DNA of 64,000 nt from Pholis gunnellus (GCA_910591455.2 OU342817.1:4037980-4101979); one strand, 5' to 3'; counted from the first letter of the stretch, positions 9,809-37,012 are shown. The notes: generated by a model from the letters alone, not told the origin. Numbers and translations are program-made.

Positions 9809-10860
9809 ATTAAGAGGCCGCTCACCAGCATCAAGCTTCCTCCCTTGAGCTCCCTTTACTTCTCTTCATATTGCACACGCAGCAGTTGGCCCGCAGGGCA
9901 AAAAAGGAAAAAGCCGTCATCAGGTGCATCATGAATATTCATTAGAACTATATTAAGTCCATTTACACTGAAACCACTCGTACTACTGCATAATTCTGCT
10001 TTAGTAGTGCAGCAGTTTGCTTTAAGTGCATTTTAAGTGTATATTTTCATCACCTGGACATCAGGAGAGACATTTAAAAAGCTGCTCCCACTCGTTCTAA
10101 TCACCTCTTATTCTCTTTCTTCTGCAGGTGGATCAGAGTAAACACGGACTGCTTTGTCTTCTCGTCATGTCCTTGTACAATTGTACACTGAAATCAGCCA
10201 AGCAGATAATCTGTCATTTTCCCGAGAGAGAAAGAAACAAATTATGAGATTTCATGGATTTTAAATTCGAACAGAGCTCCAAATCCTCCTCAGCACTCAG
10301 ACGACAAATTAATAATCAAAGATCATAACTCAGTTATTTATGATTTTGTGATTGCTTAAGTGAATGGTTACACAAAAGCATCAGAACCTCAACTTTTGTA
10401 ACTTAAACAAAGGAACAAAGTACAAACACATTTTCTGCTTTGCAATTTGTTTGCAATTCTGCAACACACTTCTTACACATTAGACACTCGTTAAAAAAAT
10501 AAATCACCTGCAACCATTGGGAGAACAAACGAGCAAAACATACCTGGAATTGGCAACAGTTATATTGTAATGATCTTTCTCTCCTTTGTGTTTTCTTTTA
10601 TGTCGTTAAAACCTGCGATGAAAAACAAAAAGCCGTTATATTCATTTTATTCACTGAAATGTGAGTAGATTTACTGCACTGGAACAATCTCGCAGAAGCC
10701 TGTGTGAGAATAAAAAAGGTATACAAAGATTTTGAAAGATTAATTTAAATGTGTGCCTCATTTAGTTGTAAAAATGCAACATTTTGAGAAAGGATTGTTT
10801 GCAGAGTTTCATTTTGAAGTGAGACATTTGTGTTGTAGATTCTGAAACAATGAGCTAAAT
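9803..10860. other. Intergenic, no gene recognised
   Basis: AT-rich sequence without a convincing reading frame, RNA gene or identifiable repeat. Confidence 0.6.
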
Positions 10861-10869
10861 TCCACAAGT

Positions 10870-11095
10870 GAGTAAGAAATCGCAGGCTGAGTTTCCTTCT
10901 GGGTTTGTAAAGCTGTGTTTGGTGATCTTCTAGCGCCACCCGGTGAGAGATCCAAACTACAACATTCAGTGTGAGCTCTGCTCAGCAAAACAAACCTGAT
11001 TCCACTGAGCATCATAGACAAAACAATATACAGATTATTAAAACCTTTATTGAATAATCTCATTGAGATCAAGATGTCTCTGAGTCCAGCAGGAG
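10870..11095. repeat. Diverged copy of the TRIM 3'-flank segment
   Basis: Shares 'cttctagcgccacccggtga', 'cagcaaaacaaacctg', 'ccactgagcatca' and 'ttattgaataatctcattga' with 4110-4350, in the same order. No TRIM coding remnant lies next to it. It is either a decayed third unit or an independent copy of a dispersed repeat. Confidence 0.7.
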
Positions 11096-11112
11096 AACTA
11101 GATCAGAGATAG

Positions 11113-11141
11113 TAAGACACACACACACACACACACACACA
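11113..11141. repeat. (CA)n microsatellite
   Basis: Perfect CA array of about 14 units. Confidence 0.95.
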
Positions 11142-11344
11142 GCAGACGCGTCTCTGAAAGGGCCAAAATTAAAAGATTAAATTCATCCAATCGGATGAGA
11201 CTTTCAAGCTTGAATGTCCTTTTGAAGTTCAGACCATTCATATGGTGCAAAGTACTGTGATTCAGTATTTATTTGTGGGGAGTCAAGAGTTGGCCACTCC
11301 TGGGATCTGAACACGATGTGATGCACTGAAGCAGCTTGATTGTC

Positions 11345-11605
11345 GTGACATTTTCTGCTCAAAGTGTATTTTGTCTTTAGCTTCTAGACTGTGGAATGAG
11401 CGGAGGAGATCAGGGCTGCAAACGCTCGTTAAGTGAAATTGCTTCTCTGTGATTTTTATTTGTTTGAGGACATTTGAGTTTGTTTTACTTTTCTGTTTTT
11501 AGTTTATTTAGTTCTCTGTGTGTTTTAAATGTGTTCTGTTTTATTGTAAAGCACTTACAGTGTTTTTAAAAGTTCCATATAAATACAGTTTATTATTATT
11601 ATGTC
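11345..11605 (+). mobile_element. Decayed LINE 3' end
   Basis: A short frame reading about SRLWNERRRSGLQTL resembles the 'APRLWNSLP' block near the C-terminus of fish LINE reverse transcriptases. It is followed by 'gtaaagcacttacagtg', 'ccatataaatacagttta' and a TTA repeat, which is the usual 3' tail. It is heavily decayed, so the family is uncertain. Confidence 0.55.
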
Positions 11606-12179
11606 TGAGCTGTTCATAGGCCTGTTGTATATAGTACTATAAGGTCTGTGGTGATGCAAAGCCTGACTGTCACTCTCTTATTATTTAGTATTTCTCCAGA
11701 TCTTTACCAGTGAGCTGCATGTTTTTGCTTTCAGCTCTCCGCTCACATGTCAGCTAGCAGGCATAACCGTCATAGTGATAACTCGGGGCCATGTGTGATC
11801 GTTTGAGGGCCACTTTGGCTGAAAATGTGTGTGTTCATGGGATTGATCAGCTATTGTCTTTTTCCTGCTCAAATCTGTCGTTATGATATCAGCCTTTGCA
11901 AATGCACAGTCGGTCAACCTCTTACTTCTTAATTCTCAAGTGTAACTGAAGTATGACGTGCTTCATCTCAAGACTAAAGGTAAAAATACTCAAAATGCTG
12001 CTTAAGAAAGTTAATAAGTCAAAACTAAGTCATGTCTAAGTGACTTGAATCTTATTGTACATCTCTGGCAAAGATGTGAACCAAGTCCCACTATATCTAC
12101 ATAAATCACTGCAGCTGGTTGGATTTTATTTTAATTTTTTTACCCGACAAACTAGGATGCTGAGAAGTAAAACAAGTAA
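11606..12179. other. Intergenic, no gene recognised
   Basis: Nothing recognised. It lies between the LINE tail and the proposed 3' end of zeb1. Confidence 0.5.
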
Positions 12180-12200
12180 CTCAGACATGCTGTCTTATAT

Positions 12201-12206
12201 TTTATT
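12201..12206 (-). terminator. Candidate zeb1 polyadenylation signal AATAAA
   Basis: Plus-strand TTTATT, so AATAAA in zeb1 mRNA. It is the first clear canonical hexamer after the cluster of miR-200 sites. Cleavage would fall near 12170-12190. Confidence 0.5.
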
Positions 12207-12839
12207 GTGATGGGGAGTCATAAAAATGGAGCAAAACTAAAATAAAAACAATACAAAAAGACAGTGGATGTACAAAGGGTGAGGACAGAACCAACGATAT
12301 GCAGCCTTCGACAGTACAATGGAACAGGTTGGCACAGAACAGAAAACAGGGCGGCGGGACGATCTAAATTTGGCTTCGAAATAAAAAGGGAGGCTTCATA
12401 ACAAGATCCTTCATTAAAACGGCGATGACTCATGCTTCTTTAAAATCACAGAGCTTTAGAATTCAGTAGCTTCATAACGACGCGGATGCACATGTAACAG
12501 TTTCTATTTCTCACTTCATTCCTGACTTTTTTCTTCTTTTTTTTTTGTTGTAGCTTTAAAACAGAAGTCATGTTTACAGAACACATGTTTTTATCTTTTT
12601 TTCTTTTTTGTTAAAACAAACTTCAGCTCCCAGAACCACATGTTGGATTTTTTTTTTGTTTGTCTTGAGATTATTTTTCATACTAAAATATATTATTGTA
12701 TCAATTCAAACTACAGTAATGTACACTACAATGTGTAATAAATAACCATAAAAGAAAATATAAAAATAAGACACATAAATATAAAAAAGTCTTCTAGAAA
12801 CTAAACAGGTACATTGTTTTTTAATCTGTGAAAGGGTTC

Positions 12840-12847
12840 TAATACTG
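12840..12847 (-). promoter_or_regulatory. miR-200b/c/429 site (8-mer)
   Basis: The mRNA strand reads CAGTATTA, the full 8-mer match to the miR-200b/c/429 seed. Pairing extends two bases further (GGCAGTATTA). Confidence 0.75.
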
Positions 12848-12914
12848 CCATTGTTGAAGAAAAAAAAGAACATACAGAGGACACATAAAAACAATAAAAC
12901 AGACTAATATTATA

Positions 12915-12921
12915 AACACTG
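12915..12921 (-). promoter_or_regulatory. miR-200a/141 site (7-mer)
   Basis: The mRNA strand reads CAGTGTT, a 7-mer seed match without the A opposite position 1. Confidence 0.55.
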
Positions 12922-13489
12922 TTCGGTAAAACCAACTGAAAACACCTCGACAGAGACCACGTTCACTAACGTTTGTTACCTGAAGTGCGGGACAGCTTGC
13001 CACAAATCATCTGGAAACAAGTGCACAGGTTTTGGCAAAATGTAAAATCTTTCCGTCTACATTTGACTTGAAATTGATCTTGGGGGGTTTTTGGACATTT
13101 TTTTTTTCTTCCAGAGAGTCAAGTTGGAGCTGGACAAGCTTTGAGTATTTCAATCTACTTTAACAGAACATTTTCGGGTTTTTTTTTAAGCACTTAATGT
13201 AAACATTTTTAAAACTCATGACTTCAAAAAACACATTAACTCGCATTAAAAGAAAAAAAAAGAAGGTTTTAACATCTGCAGGAAAGTGATCGTGTTAAGT
13301 TTACAAGGCATTTCATATCTGCATGTTAGCTCAGTCTGGACTGTTTCTCAATGGTTTCCACATTTCCAAAGCTTAAAAACGTTTGAACTACTTTCTTTTT
13401 GAGTGACTGTCAACTGGGCCACAGCTGCAAATGATCCCTCAACATCAAATATACATATTCATTTTTTAAAAATATATATTATGTAGAGG

Positions 13490-13600
13490 CAAAACCATTA
13501 GTTGATGAATTGATTATTTAGTTGATCTGCAAAAAATCAGCGGCAGATTTGGGGATAACTGATTAATTAGTCTCTGTCGTCTTTTTTTTTAAATTGTGGC
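13490..13600. repeat. Fragment of MITE-like dispersed repeat
   Basis: Contains 'attagttgatgaattgatta' and 'tgattaattagtctctgtcg', words typical of a repeat family found about ten times in this window. It lies inside the inferred zeb1 3'UTR. Confidence 0.45.
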
Positions 13601-13669
13601 AAAGAAGCTGCTCTGTGCAAGTCGACAAACATTAGTCAATATGGGTCTTGTGTGAGTAACAGAGGGACA

Positions 13670-13677
13670 TAATACTG
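13670..13677 (-). promoter_or_regulatory. miR-200b/c/429 site (8-mer)
   Basis: CAGTATTA on the mRNA strand, a full 8-mer seed match. It is 32 bases from a miR-200a/141 8-mer at 13702-13709. Confidence 0.72.
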
Positions 13678-13701
13678 GCTACATGTGAGGAGAAGAAACG
13701 A

Positions 13702-13709
13702 TAACACTG
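13702..13709 (-). promoter_or_regulatory. miR-200a/141 site (8-mer)
   Basis: CAGTGTTA on the mRNA strand. Its spacing from the miR-200b site at 13670-13677 fits cooperative repression. Confidence 0.7.
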
Positions 13710-13727
13710 TTCAATGGCACTTTTAAC

Positions 13728-13938
13728 AGCACACAGGTCTTGCATAAGGCTGGAGGCGTTGGGGTGGAGCAGGGAACAGCCCTGTTCCTTCACGTACAGT
13801 ATGACTTCATGAACAAGCTAATAACACTGAAACACTGACTCACAACTAAAGTCCACCGAAAGAAGGAGAAGATTGGTAAGAACAGGCGCCCGTGTTTCTG
13901 GAACCTCGGCCGAGCCGGGGGGGGCGAGGTGGAGCCTG
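13728..13938. repeat. Block shared with the TRIM units
   Basis: Closely similar to 4995-5204, and in part to 1-90 and 9688-9756. It is markedly more conserved than the neighbouring shared segment 12955-13260, which suggests a later copying or conversion event. It contains a pair of miR-200a/141 seed matches. Confidence 0.8.
13822..13837 (-). promoter_or_regulatory. Paired miR-200a/141 sites
   Basis: Two CAGTGTT matches (13823-13829, 8-mer with A1; 13831-13837, 7-mer) are separated by one base and could not be bound at the same time. The pair is also present at about 5090-5104 in the TRIM-linked copy. Confidence 0.6.
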
Positions 13939-14234
13939 CTTTTCAATATTCACCCCGGGAGACTCCACCCGCACGGGCGGCGCCGGGTTGCGAAACACTG
14001 GCGCCTGATGCTGGCTTTAAGGTTGTGACTCCACCTTCCCTGATAGGACAACATTTGGTTATGGTGCACAGGAGCCACCTTCTCATCCCGGACTCCCCAT
14101 CCCGCCCACAACCCCCCCCCCAAGAATACTTAGTTTTCCTTAAGGCTAACAGTCAAACTGAAAAGTAAAAGTAATGCTAGCTAGCAAAGACTAACACTAA
14201 CGCAAACAACATCTCGCGAGCTAGTGTACGTATA

Positions 14235-14242
14235 TAACACTG
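14235..14242 (-). promoter_or_regulatory. miR-200a/141 site (8-mer)
   Basis: CAGTGTTA on the mRNA strand. It lies in the 494-bp part of the 3'UTR that the TRIM-linked copies lack. Confidence 0.65.
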
Positions 14243-14286
14243 AAGGGCATACAATGCATGAGGCATGTATCCGTAGGTAAACCAGG

Positions 14287-14334
14287 AATACTGTAGTGCA
14301 GAGGTTTTTGTTCGTAGAACTCAATAAAATACTG
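14287..14334 (-). promoter_or_regulatory. Two miR-200b/c/429 sites (7-mers)
   Basis: CAGTATT seed matches at 14287-14293 and 14328-14334, 41 bases apart, a spacing that can act cooperatively. Neither has the A opposite position 1. Confidence 0.6.
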
Positions 14335-14424
14335 ATTTAGGAAACTTCATTGGCAATAAAAAGGTATAGAAATTTTTCTCATCTTTACAGGTTAAAATGT
14401 TTTTCAAACAATAAACAAGATTAG

Positions 14425-14432
14425 TAACACTG
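14425..14432 (-). promoter_or_regulatory. miR-200a/141 site (8-mer)
   Basis: CAGTGTTA on the mRNA strand. It sits exactly at the edge of the segment deleted in the TRIM-linked copies. Confidence 0.62.
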
Positions 14433-14535
14433 ACCAAATGAAAACAAACAAAACAATAAAACGACCTGGGATGTCTCAGTAACAAGTTTGCCGGGTGAGT
14501 TCTGCTTTAAAATCTGTACTTCTATAAACAATTTT

Positions 14536-14543
14536 TAACACTG
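14536..14543 (-). promoter_or_regulatory. miR-200a/141 site (8-mer)
   Basis: CAGTGTTA on the mRNA strand, about 220 bases after the stop codon and close to a long U tract, a good position for miRNA action. Confidence 0.68.
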
Positions 14544-14759
14544 ATATTTCATTTCCACGAGAAAAAAAAAAAAAAAAAAGTCTGTTTTGTTTTTCTTTTT
14601 TTTTCAAGTTCAGGCACACCTGGGTTTTTGTACACAGTAGTGGACCGTTAAGATCAGGCAACCGCCGAGGCTTTCTTGACTTTTCTGCGGTTTTGTCTTA
14701 ATCGACTCGTCTTCGTTAACCGAGGCATTCGAGCTCTCCCGAAGACATTTTCCCAACTT

Positions 14760-30348
<15,589 letters not shown>

Positions 30349-31551
30349 CTGCAGAGGGGAGACACAGAGACGGAAGACGTTCAAACATTTGTAGCGGCCG
30401 CGCCTTCTTACAGAGCTCACTCTGATTCACCAGTGCAGAGGAGCCGGCACCCCGCCGCGCGTAATCAGCGTCTCATTTACATCTGGGATGCGGAAATATA
30501 GACAATCAAGCGCAATTACCGGCTGCCAAACGTAACAGCAGTGTGATCAGCGTCTGAGCTGCATGGGGAAGTGTGCCTCTATTGGAAGGAGTCCAGTCGG
30601 ATCGCCGCCTTTAGTGTCTCTCCTTCATACGTTTCTGGCACCTCTGGAAGCCTTGACGCTAAACCAGAAGAGCCTTTGTGCTGCGCTCTACTTACTTAAG
30701 CCTACAAAAATACACAGTAAGGCACAACGGTGCAGAAACAAGATGTGTTGCTAGATTGTGTGTTTAAAAAACGTGTCAATGGCCCCTATAAGGATGCCGT
30801 GATCTTTATGGCAATTTCCACAAGACAAGACCGCTTCACCTGTGCTCCATACTGTATATATAAGCATTCTACCCAGTTAGAGAGAGTCGGATCCATGAAA
30901 TGCAGCACAAACAGCCTGAATTAGCCGACCTTGGCCAAGTCGGACTGCGGGGTCATTGTGTCGTACCTGTTAATCTGCTGCATCAGGTTAAATGCGACAC
31001 ATACGTCAGATGTTATGTCTTTTCATGAACAAAGGAACAATAGAAAACTGAAGTAAGGAAAGAAGGGAAACTGCACTCCGATGAAATCAAAAGAAGCCGG
31101 AGTTTTTAGTTCATCCCTCTTTTCACTTTTGGTGCCGCAGCCTAGACGAAAACAACACAGTGTGTAAAGAAAGAAAGATGCTTCTTAAGCGTAATATATT
31201 TACATTAAATTGCATTTGCAGTGATCCTGGCATCTCAAAAATCTATTTAACTCCAAACCAGATCTCGTGTCTCCAGATCCTCTGCAGAACACAATCTTCA
31301 TCATCACATCAATCTATCTCTCACTCCAGGTACGTACGCACAGTTTCCCTCTCTTCACGGAGCAGACAACAAACACACAAAACGACAAACAGCAGCCAAG
31401 GGGGGAAATAATCACTTGTATATCAGCCTGAGAAAGCAAATCTATGTTACACTGTGCTGCAGTCAGTGAGTTTGTCTGTGGGGTACAGCTTCTTAATGCA
31501 AGCTCAGGGTGAGGAATGGACCAACTGGACTGGTCTGAATGAATTCAGCCC

Positions 31552-31553
<2 letters not shown>

Positions 31554-31598
<45 letters not shown>

Positions 31599-31738
31599 AG
31601 CACGAAAGCTGCATGTGATGTGAATATACGGGGACGTAAGTGATGATGAGCACTATGCAGTAGGTATTTAATTGCTTATTTCGCTGTCAGCATGTATGCA
31701 CGTTTGACTGTGTGTGAGCACAGATCAGTACATGTGTT

Positions 31739-31798
<60 letters not shown>

Positions 31799-32068
31799 CT
31801 CCGCAGGGTAGCTGTACATCTTGGCGGAGGTGCTGAGGACGCCTAATGAGGAGGAAAGCTCGGGTTGTTTGTTCACAGGTGACAGGTGCACACACACACA
31901 CACACACACCACAAAACAAGCTCTGTGTGTGTGTGCTCTGGTTCTGCACCTCTGCATGAAATGAGAAGCTATTTCAGGTAGCGCCGTTAACCGATCACAC
32001 AACCTTTAATGCAGGGACCAGATGACTCCCACCTACATTTAAGACACACCCTGAGCGCACACACACTT

Positions 32069-32106
<38 letters not shown>

Positions 32107-32196
32107 CTCCTCCAGGAGTGATGCGGTGCATTCCGCAGACAATGCTGTCACTGCTCTAGACAGACGAGTGGAGCTGTGAATGCAAGAGTGTGTGTT

Positions 32197-32236
<40 letters not shown>
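31554..32236. repeat. Cluster of five GT/CA arrays in alternating orientation
   Basis: (GT)n at 31554-31597, (TG)n at 31741-31796, (CA)n at 31889-31909, (CA)n at 32072-32102 and (TG)n at 32200-32236. Opposite orientation on one strand allows foldback pairing. Confidence 0.95.
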
Positions 32237-32237
<1 letters not shown>

Positions 32238-33593
32238 AGGGGGGGTTGAGATCGATCACGTCTGAATCGATCTCAGAGGCTGGTGTAGAAAGAGACTGAG
32301 GGGCAGAACATGTTGGTGTGCATGAGCTCTGGTTTGTGATTTCATAGAAGCCAGATGATGGAGAAATACACGACAAGTACACAACTTCAAATCCTCGGAC
32401 ACGTCCGCATGTTAAAGGTCTTGGCTTAATACCAGCTCAGTACAGAAATACACATACGTGTATGTCTCATAGTTAAGATATGACCAAAACAGTAATGGTG
32501 AACCTCTGTGGTTTGGCCAGATGCAGATGATTTGAGCAGTTTATAAGTTCACTGCACTCTCCTACTAGAGGCAGCCACTTCCTACAAATCAACAAACAGT
32601 GTCTCTCTTCATTCAGACAAAAAAATCACGGGTTATTAACCAGACAGGCTTGTGGCAATCCCAATAATAGTATACTTCCAGAGCCACAGCATGTGTCTGT
32701 TCTGCACACCAGAGGCTGCCTGTTGCAAACTGGTGAGTGATTCCTAACAATGGTGGCTGCAGGGAACAAGCAGCTGAGCTCCAGATACACCACAGGACGT
32801 TTGAGAGGCTTCACATGTATGTTCTGTGTTCATTCCTTTGTTGAATATGAAGACGTTGGTCAAAATGCTGTCGAGCATCAATTCCTTGACTTGTATTCTA
32901 CTTGTATATATTGTGATTAAATAATCCCTCCCCGACTTCAAATGCCATCCCTGAACGTTTAAGGGTTTGATTGTAATAGTTTTCTCTTCAACTTCCAGAC
33001 TTGGCAGACTCAAAATCCCCAAGGACGGCGAGGAGAAGGAAGTCTCTGCTGCTTTAGAATATACACAAACTGTTCTGCTCAGCGTCTACCGTCATGAAGA
33101 GTCTCTTTAGTCACATCATATTCTCATTAAAAAATAATCATTATTAAGGTTGAATATTCTATTTGCCTGGTTGTTTAACAGAATGTGAGTAAACGTGCTG
33201 CTTGAAAATGTGCATTAAGCAAATGAGTGAGTTGTGATGTTTATTTACAGTCAACTGAGCAGAACTGTAGAAATAGCAGCTGCAAGCAATCTAGATGTTG
33301 TATTTCTGGTGTCAGGCGTGTGCATCTCTGCTACTGTTCAGTAGAACGAGAGAAAGCAAAACCTTCAAATGAAGCGTAAACGGTGGTAAAGGAAAGCAAC
33401 ATGAGGTCAGATCACAGGCTGATCAGGTGAGCAGCCAGTTGGCTCCGGTTAGAATTAGAGGTTAATGATCGTCATCATGTGCTTCCTCTGCTCTGTTGAC
33501 AGCAGTTACCATTACAACAGACAGGGGGCACTGTGGAGCAGAGGAGGAAAGACACACAGACACGAGTCTGACAACAACTTTCTTATGTGAGTT

Positions 33594-33594
<1 letters not shown>

Positions 33595-33631
<37 letters not shown>
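33595..33631. repeat. (GA)n microsatellite
   Basis: Perfect GA array of about 18 units. Confidence 0.95.
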
Positions 33632-33634
<3 letters not shown>

Positions 33635-35144
33635 CATCATGACAATGGGTCATATTAACTGTTAATCCTCCATCTGTAAAGAGGAAGAGGGAAGTCTAGA
33701 CGACAGCATTCCTCCCTTCCTGCCATAATAATCCATCTCTGTGATTATGAATCTGTTTCATAACAGGCCTCGTCGTTCTTACTCCAAGCTATTATTTACT
33801 AAGATTTCTCTTCTCATCGCTCGTTGGGCTTCTGCCACTTCAGGTCATAAAGCTTTCCCTCCCTCTTGAACAAATTCATTATTTTAAGTATTCGATGCAC
33901 TGAACTCGCCCCCGCCTTTCACATCATTCATAACAGAACTAAGATTAGTCGGAATGGAATCGGCATCGTCAGATAAAGTCTTTAAAAGGAACAGAAATAA
34001 ACATTTCCTCCGACATATATAAGATAAGATGACGTGTGTGCACACGGGACGCCAGCAAAAACATTCAAGTCTGTTAAAGTAGGAATCAGTTTACATACAA
34101 TTAAACATGGCGTGTTTTACATGTAACCTCAGTTTAACTATTTTGCCCAGTGAATGTGTACATGTATTGAAAAGCACTGTGTTTTATATCTGCATCCGTC
34201 AGCGGGCCGTCACGCTAACAGTAGAAATCATATGTCAGGACAGACTTTATGTTCTCTGCAAATAGGTGGAGAAAGAAATATGTGTGTATGTACATATATC
34301 GGCAACAGCAAACGATTAAAAAGGAGTTGGAAAATCTGCAAAAATGAGCAATTATGCATCCATAAAGATAAACATCGTGTATACAGCACTGAAGCAGCAA
34401 ACACTGAAGGCAAACTAGTGTCTTTCCTTTCTCACCTCCTTCAAACTAAACTTCAGACAACACCGACAGCGAGACAAACACAAAGGGCCACATGGTGATA
34501 TAATGGCACACATTGTCATTGTCAACCCTCAGACGCCACCTAATACCGAAACTGTGCTTTAATGGCACGGTGAACTGCCAACAGCACTTTTCTAGCCGGG
34601 TGAAATTTCCCCTCAATTAACACAAGAGACACGTTACAGAGAGAGAGCAACGAGTCAGAGGACGTTATTCATAATATCCTGCCTGCCTTTATTTGATCTG
34701 ACCTTCATTTGATCTGACGGTCTGACAGAAGACCTCAACAAGCACGCAGCAGCAGTGATGAACAACAACGTCGTAGAGGGTTAAATGAATGCTTAACGTC
34801 ACCGCTCTGCACCGTACACAGTTGTATCCACTGAACTGCCGCTTCATATTGTGTCTTGCTTTCACCTCTCAATGATTGGAAAAAGGACGAAACACTTACT
34901 GCCTACAAACAGTTCTTCTTTAGCAGCAGCAGTTTAGTGCGCGCGCAGCAGAGAAACCTGACCCACATCAGGTCATGTGACCCTGGAGTGGGGGAAATCA
35001 CGTGCGTATGACACACCATAACACAACCCTGACTGGACCTCATGGCCTGGTCTCCGGGTCAATGGGCAGCTGCTGCGCAGTAGAAAAGGACTACTAGAGT
35101 TCATCTGCACTATATTGGCCTTGATAACAAGAGTCTACAGCTAC

Positions 35145-35460
35145 GCTAGCAGCACTGTGAGGCTGTACTGATTTCTACACACAGCGGGGGGCGTTGAGCT
35201 GCAACGGTAGCATCTTCATGCTAACATGCAGCTTAGTTCAGCTTGTGAGCATGCTAACCTTTGCTAGTTACAGAGAAAAAGGTGCAGCTGAGGTCAAACG
35301 TCATGCGTTTTGCAGGTATTCAGTCATAAACCAAAGTACTGGACGCAGTTTTTGACCTGATGATGGCGCCGGATAAGAAGTTAAAGGAGTTACCACAAGT
35401 CACCCTGAGGGGGGGAACAGGGATGTGTGTGCAAAACTTGATGGCAATCCATCCATAGTA
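35145..35460 (+). mobile_element. Dispersed percomorph repeat, nearly complete
   Basis: Runs through 'agcactgtgaggctgtac', 'catgctaacatgcag', 'gttttgcaggtattcagtc', 'ataaaccaaagtactggac', 'ttgacctgatgatggcgc', 'ccctgaggggg' and 'gatggcaatccatcca'. I recognise this word order from a very common percomorph repeat. No protein is encoded. The family name is unknown to me. Confidence 0.7.
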
Positions 35461-35729
35461 GTGGTGCATCTCTGGAACACCAACCTGGCTTTGCATTTAT
35501 TTCCTAAGTTGAACAGAACAAGATTACTAATATATGGTGAACGTCTCATCGGCATCAATCATTACAGGAACACTTGTGCGATTACCTGCTACGGCTGAGC
35601 AAACACTCATTATACTGTACGTGAATGGAAATGAGTCAACTCCTCCATGTGTGACGCGTTATTGACAAGTCCAAAGACGAGTGAGCAAAACATCACACAG
35701 CGTGACGAGACTACAGCTAGTGTGTTAAG

Positions 35730-35812
35730 TGTGTGTGTGTGTGTGTGTCTATTGACCCAGTGCAGCTGTGCAGCACGGGACATCTGCCAAGCCCCTAACA
35801 GACAATTCCCCC

Positions 35813-35851
<39 letters not shown>
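35730..35851. repeat. Two (GT)n microsatellites
   Basis: GT arrays at about 35730-35747 and 35816-35851. Confidence 0.92.
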
Positions 35852-35853
<2 letters not shown>

Positions 35854-36164
35854 TGGGGGTCTGTGGTACACCAAACACAAGAGTGAACATCACTAAAGCT
35901 GTCTGTCTGCTACTAGATGTGACCAGACTTTAACATGGTGAGCAGCTGCAGGGAGAGCCGGCCCACTTAAAGGGACAGTCACACATTTCCTCCTCCTCCG
36001 TGTTGTTACAGCTGCTTTTAAGTTGTGGGAGGAATTCAGTCCACCTAAAAGGTAACATGTGCAGCCTGCAAGGATTACCTTAACATAAAGCTAACTCATC
36101 AATCAACTCTGTTTTCTTTTTAATTAAAACATATTTAACTAGAATTACTCTACGCCAACCATGT

Positions 36165-36380
36165 TGGTCCAAAATGTCGTCACTTCAGGATTTCATCCTC
36201 TTGGACTTTTGTGTGAAGTTGTCCTGATTAGCATATGAACTCTTGAGGTCACAGTGATCTTTGGCCACCAAAATCTAGTCAGTTCATCCTTCAGTCCAAG
36301 TGGACGTTTGGGCCAAAATTCATTCATGAGAATGGGAAGTACAGACGGACGCACGACCCGAAAACACAATGTCTATACAC
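36165..36380 (+). mobile_element. Dispersed fish repeat, partial
   Basis: Contains 'tgaggtcacagtgatctttg', 'ccaccaaaatctagtcag', 'ttcatccttcagtccaagtg', 'gagaatgggaagtacagac' and 'gacccgaaaac'. This order is typical of a common teleost repeat. Confidence 0.65.
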
Positions 36381-36384
36381 AGAC

Positions 36385-36525
36385 AAATAGATGAATCGAT
36401 TAGTTGATCGATAAAGAATGAATTGGCCAATATGTGGAATTATATTTACACCATTTTATAGACAAGACGATTACTCAATCATCAGATGAATCAATGGTGA
36501 AAATAGTAAGTTGCAGCCCGACAAA
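36385..36525 (+). mobile_element. MITE-like dispersed repeat, short copy
   Basis: Starts 'gaatcgattagttgatcg', includes 'ccattttatagacaagacg', and ends 'aagttgcagccc', the expected inverted-repeat end. The central part is deleted. Confidence 0.6.
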
Positions 36526-36937
36526 GGTTTCTAAAATGAAGACTACATTTCCCATCCTTCCTTCCTTTTCTGAAGAGGACAACCAAGTTTGAGGTTATTT
36601 TTACATTTGAACTCCTGTTAACAGCGGAAGAGCAGCAGACCGACCATTGGATGAAAAGCTCACCAGAAACACCTGATGTGTTCGTGTTGTTATAATCCAT
36701 GTTAAAAAGCTGCAGTACGTAAGGACTACATAAGTATAAAAACGGGACTGGAGGTTGTTAACTTTGAAAGTCTTATTCCTGGAGTGTCTGTTAAACGTCA
36801 ACATCATGAGGTAAGACTGAGGCTGCGTCATCTGCGCAGACAGCAGAGGAGGGGTGTGGTCACTTATTTCTCTGGCTCACCGCACCGCCTTTCCATGCCC
36901 ATCTCGCCTTAATACAGCCAACAACCTCTGGACCAGC

Positions 36938-36979
36938 ACACACACACACACACACTGCACAGCTATAAATGCACCATCT

Positions 36980-37012
<33 letters not shown>

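Larger units (their letters stand above)
12180..14759 (-). other. zeb1: Inferred zeb1 3'UTR
   Basis: The stretch from the zeb1 stop codon to a - strand AATAAA at 12201-12206, about 2.58 kb, holds no coding exon. In mRNA sense it carries four CAGTATT (miR-200b/c/429) and seven CAGTGTT (miR-200a/141) seed matches, against well under one expected by chance for each. Vertebrate ZEB1 3'UTRs are known for clustered sites of both seed classes. This supports one long 3'UTR reaching at least to 12.84 kb. Parts of it are also copied into the TRIM units. The exact 3' end needs transcript data. Confidence 0.7.
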
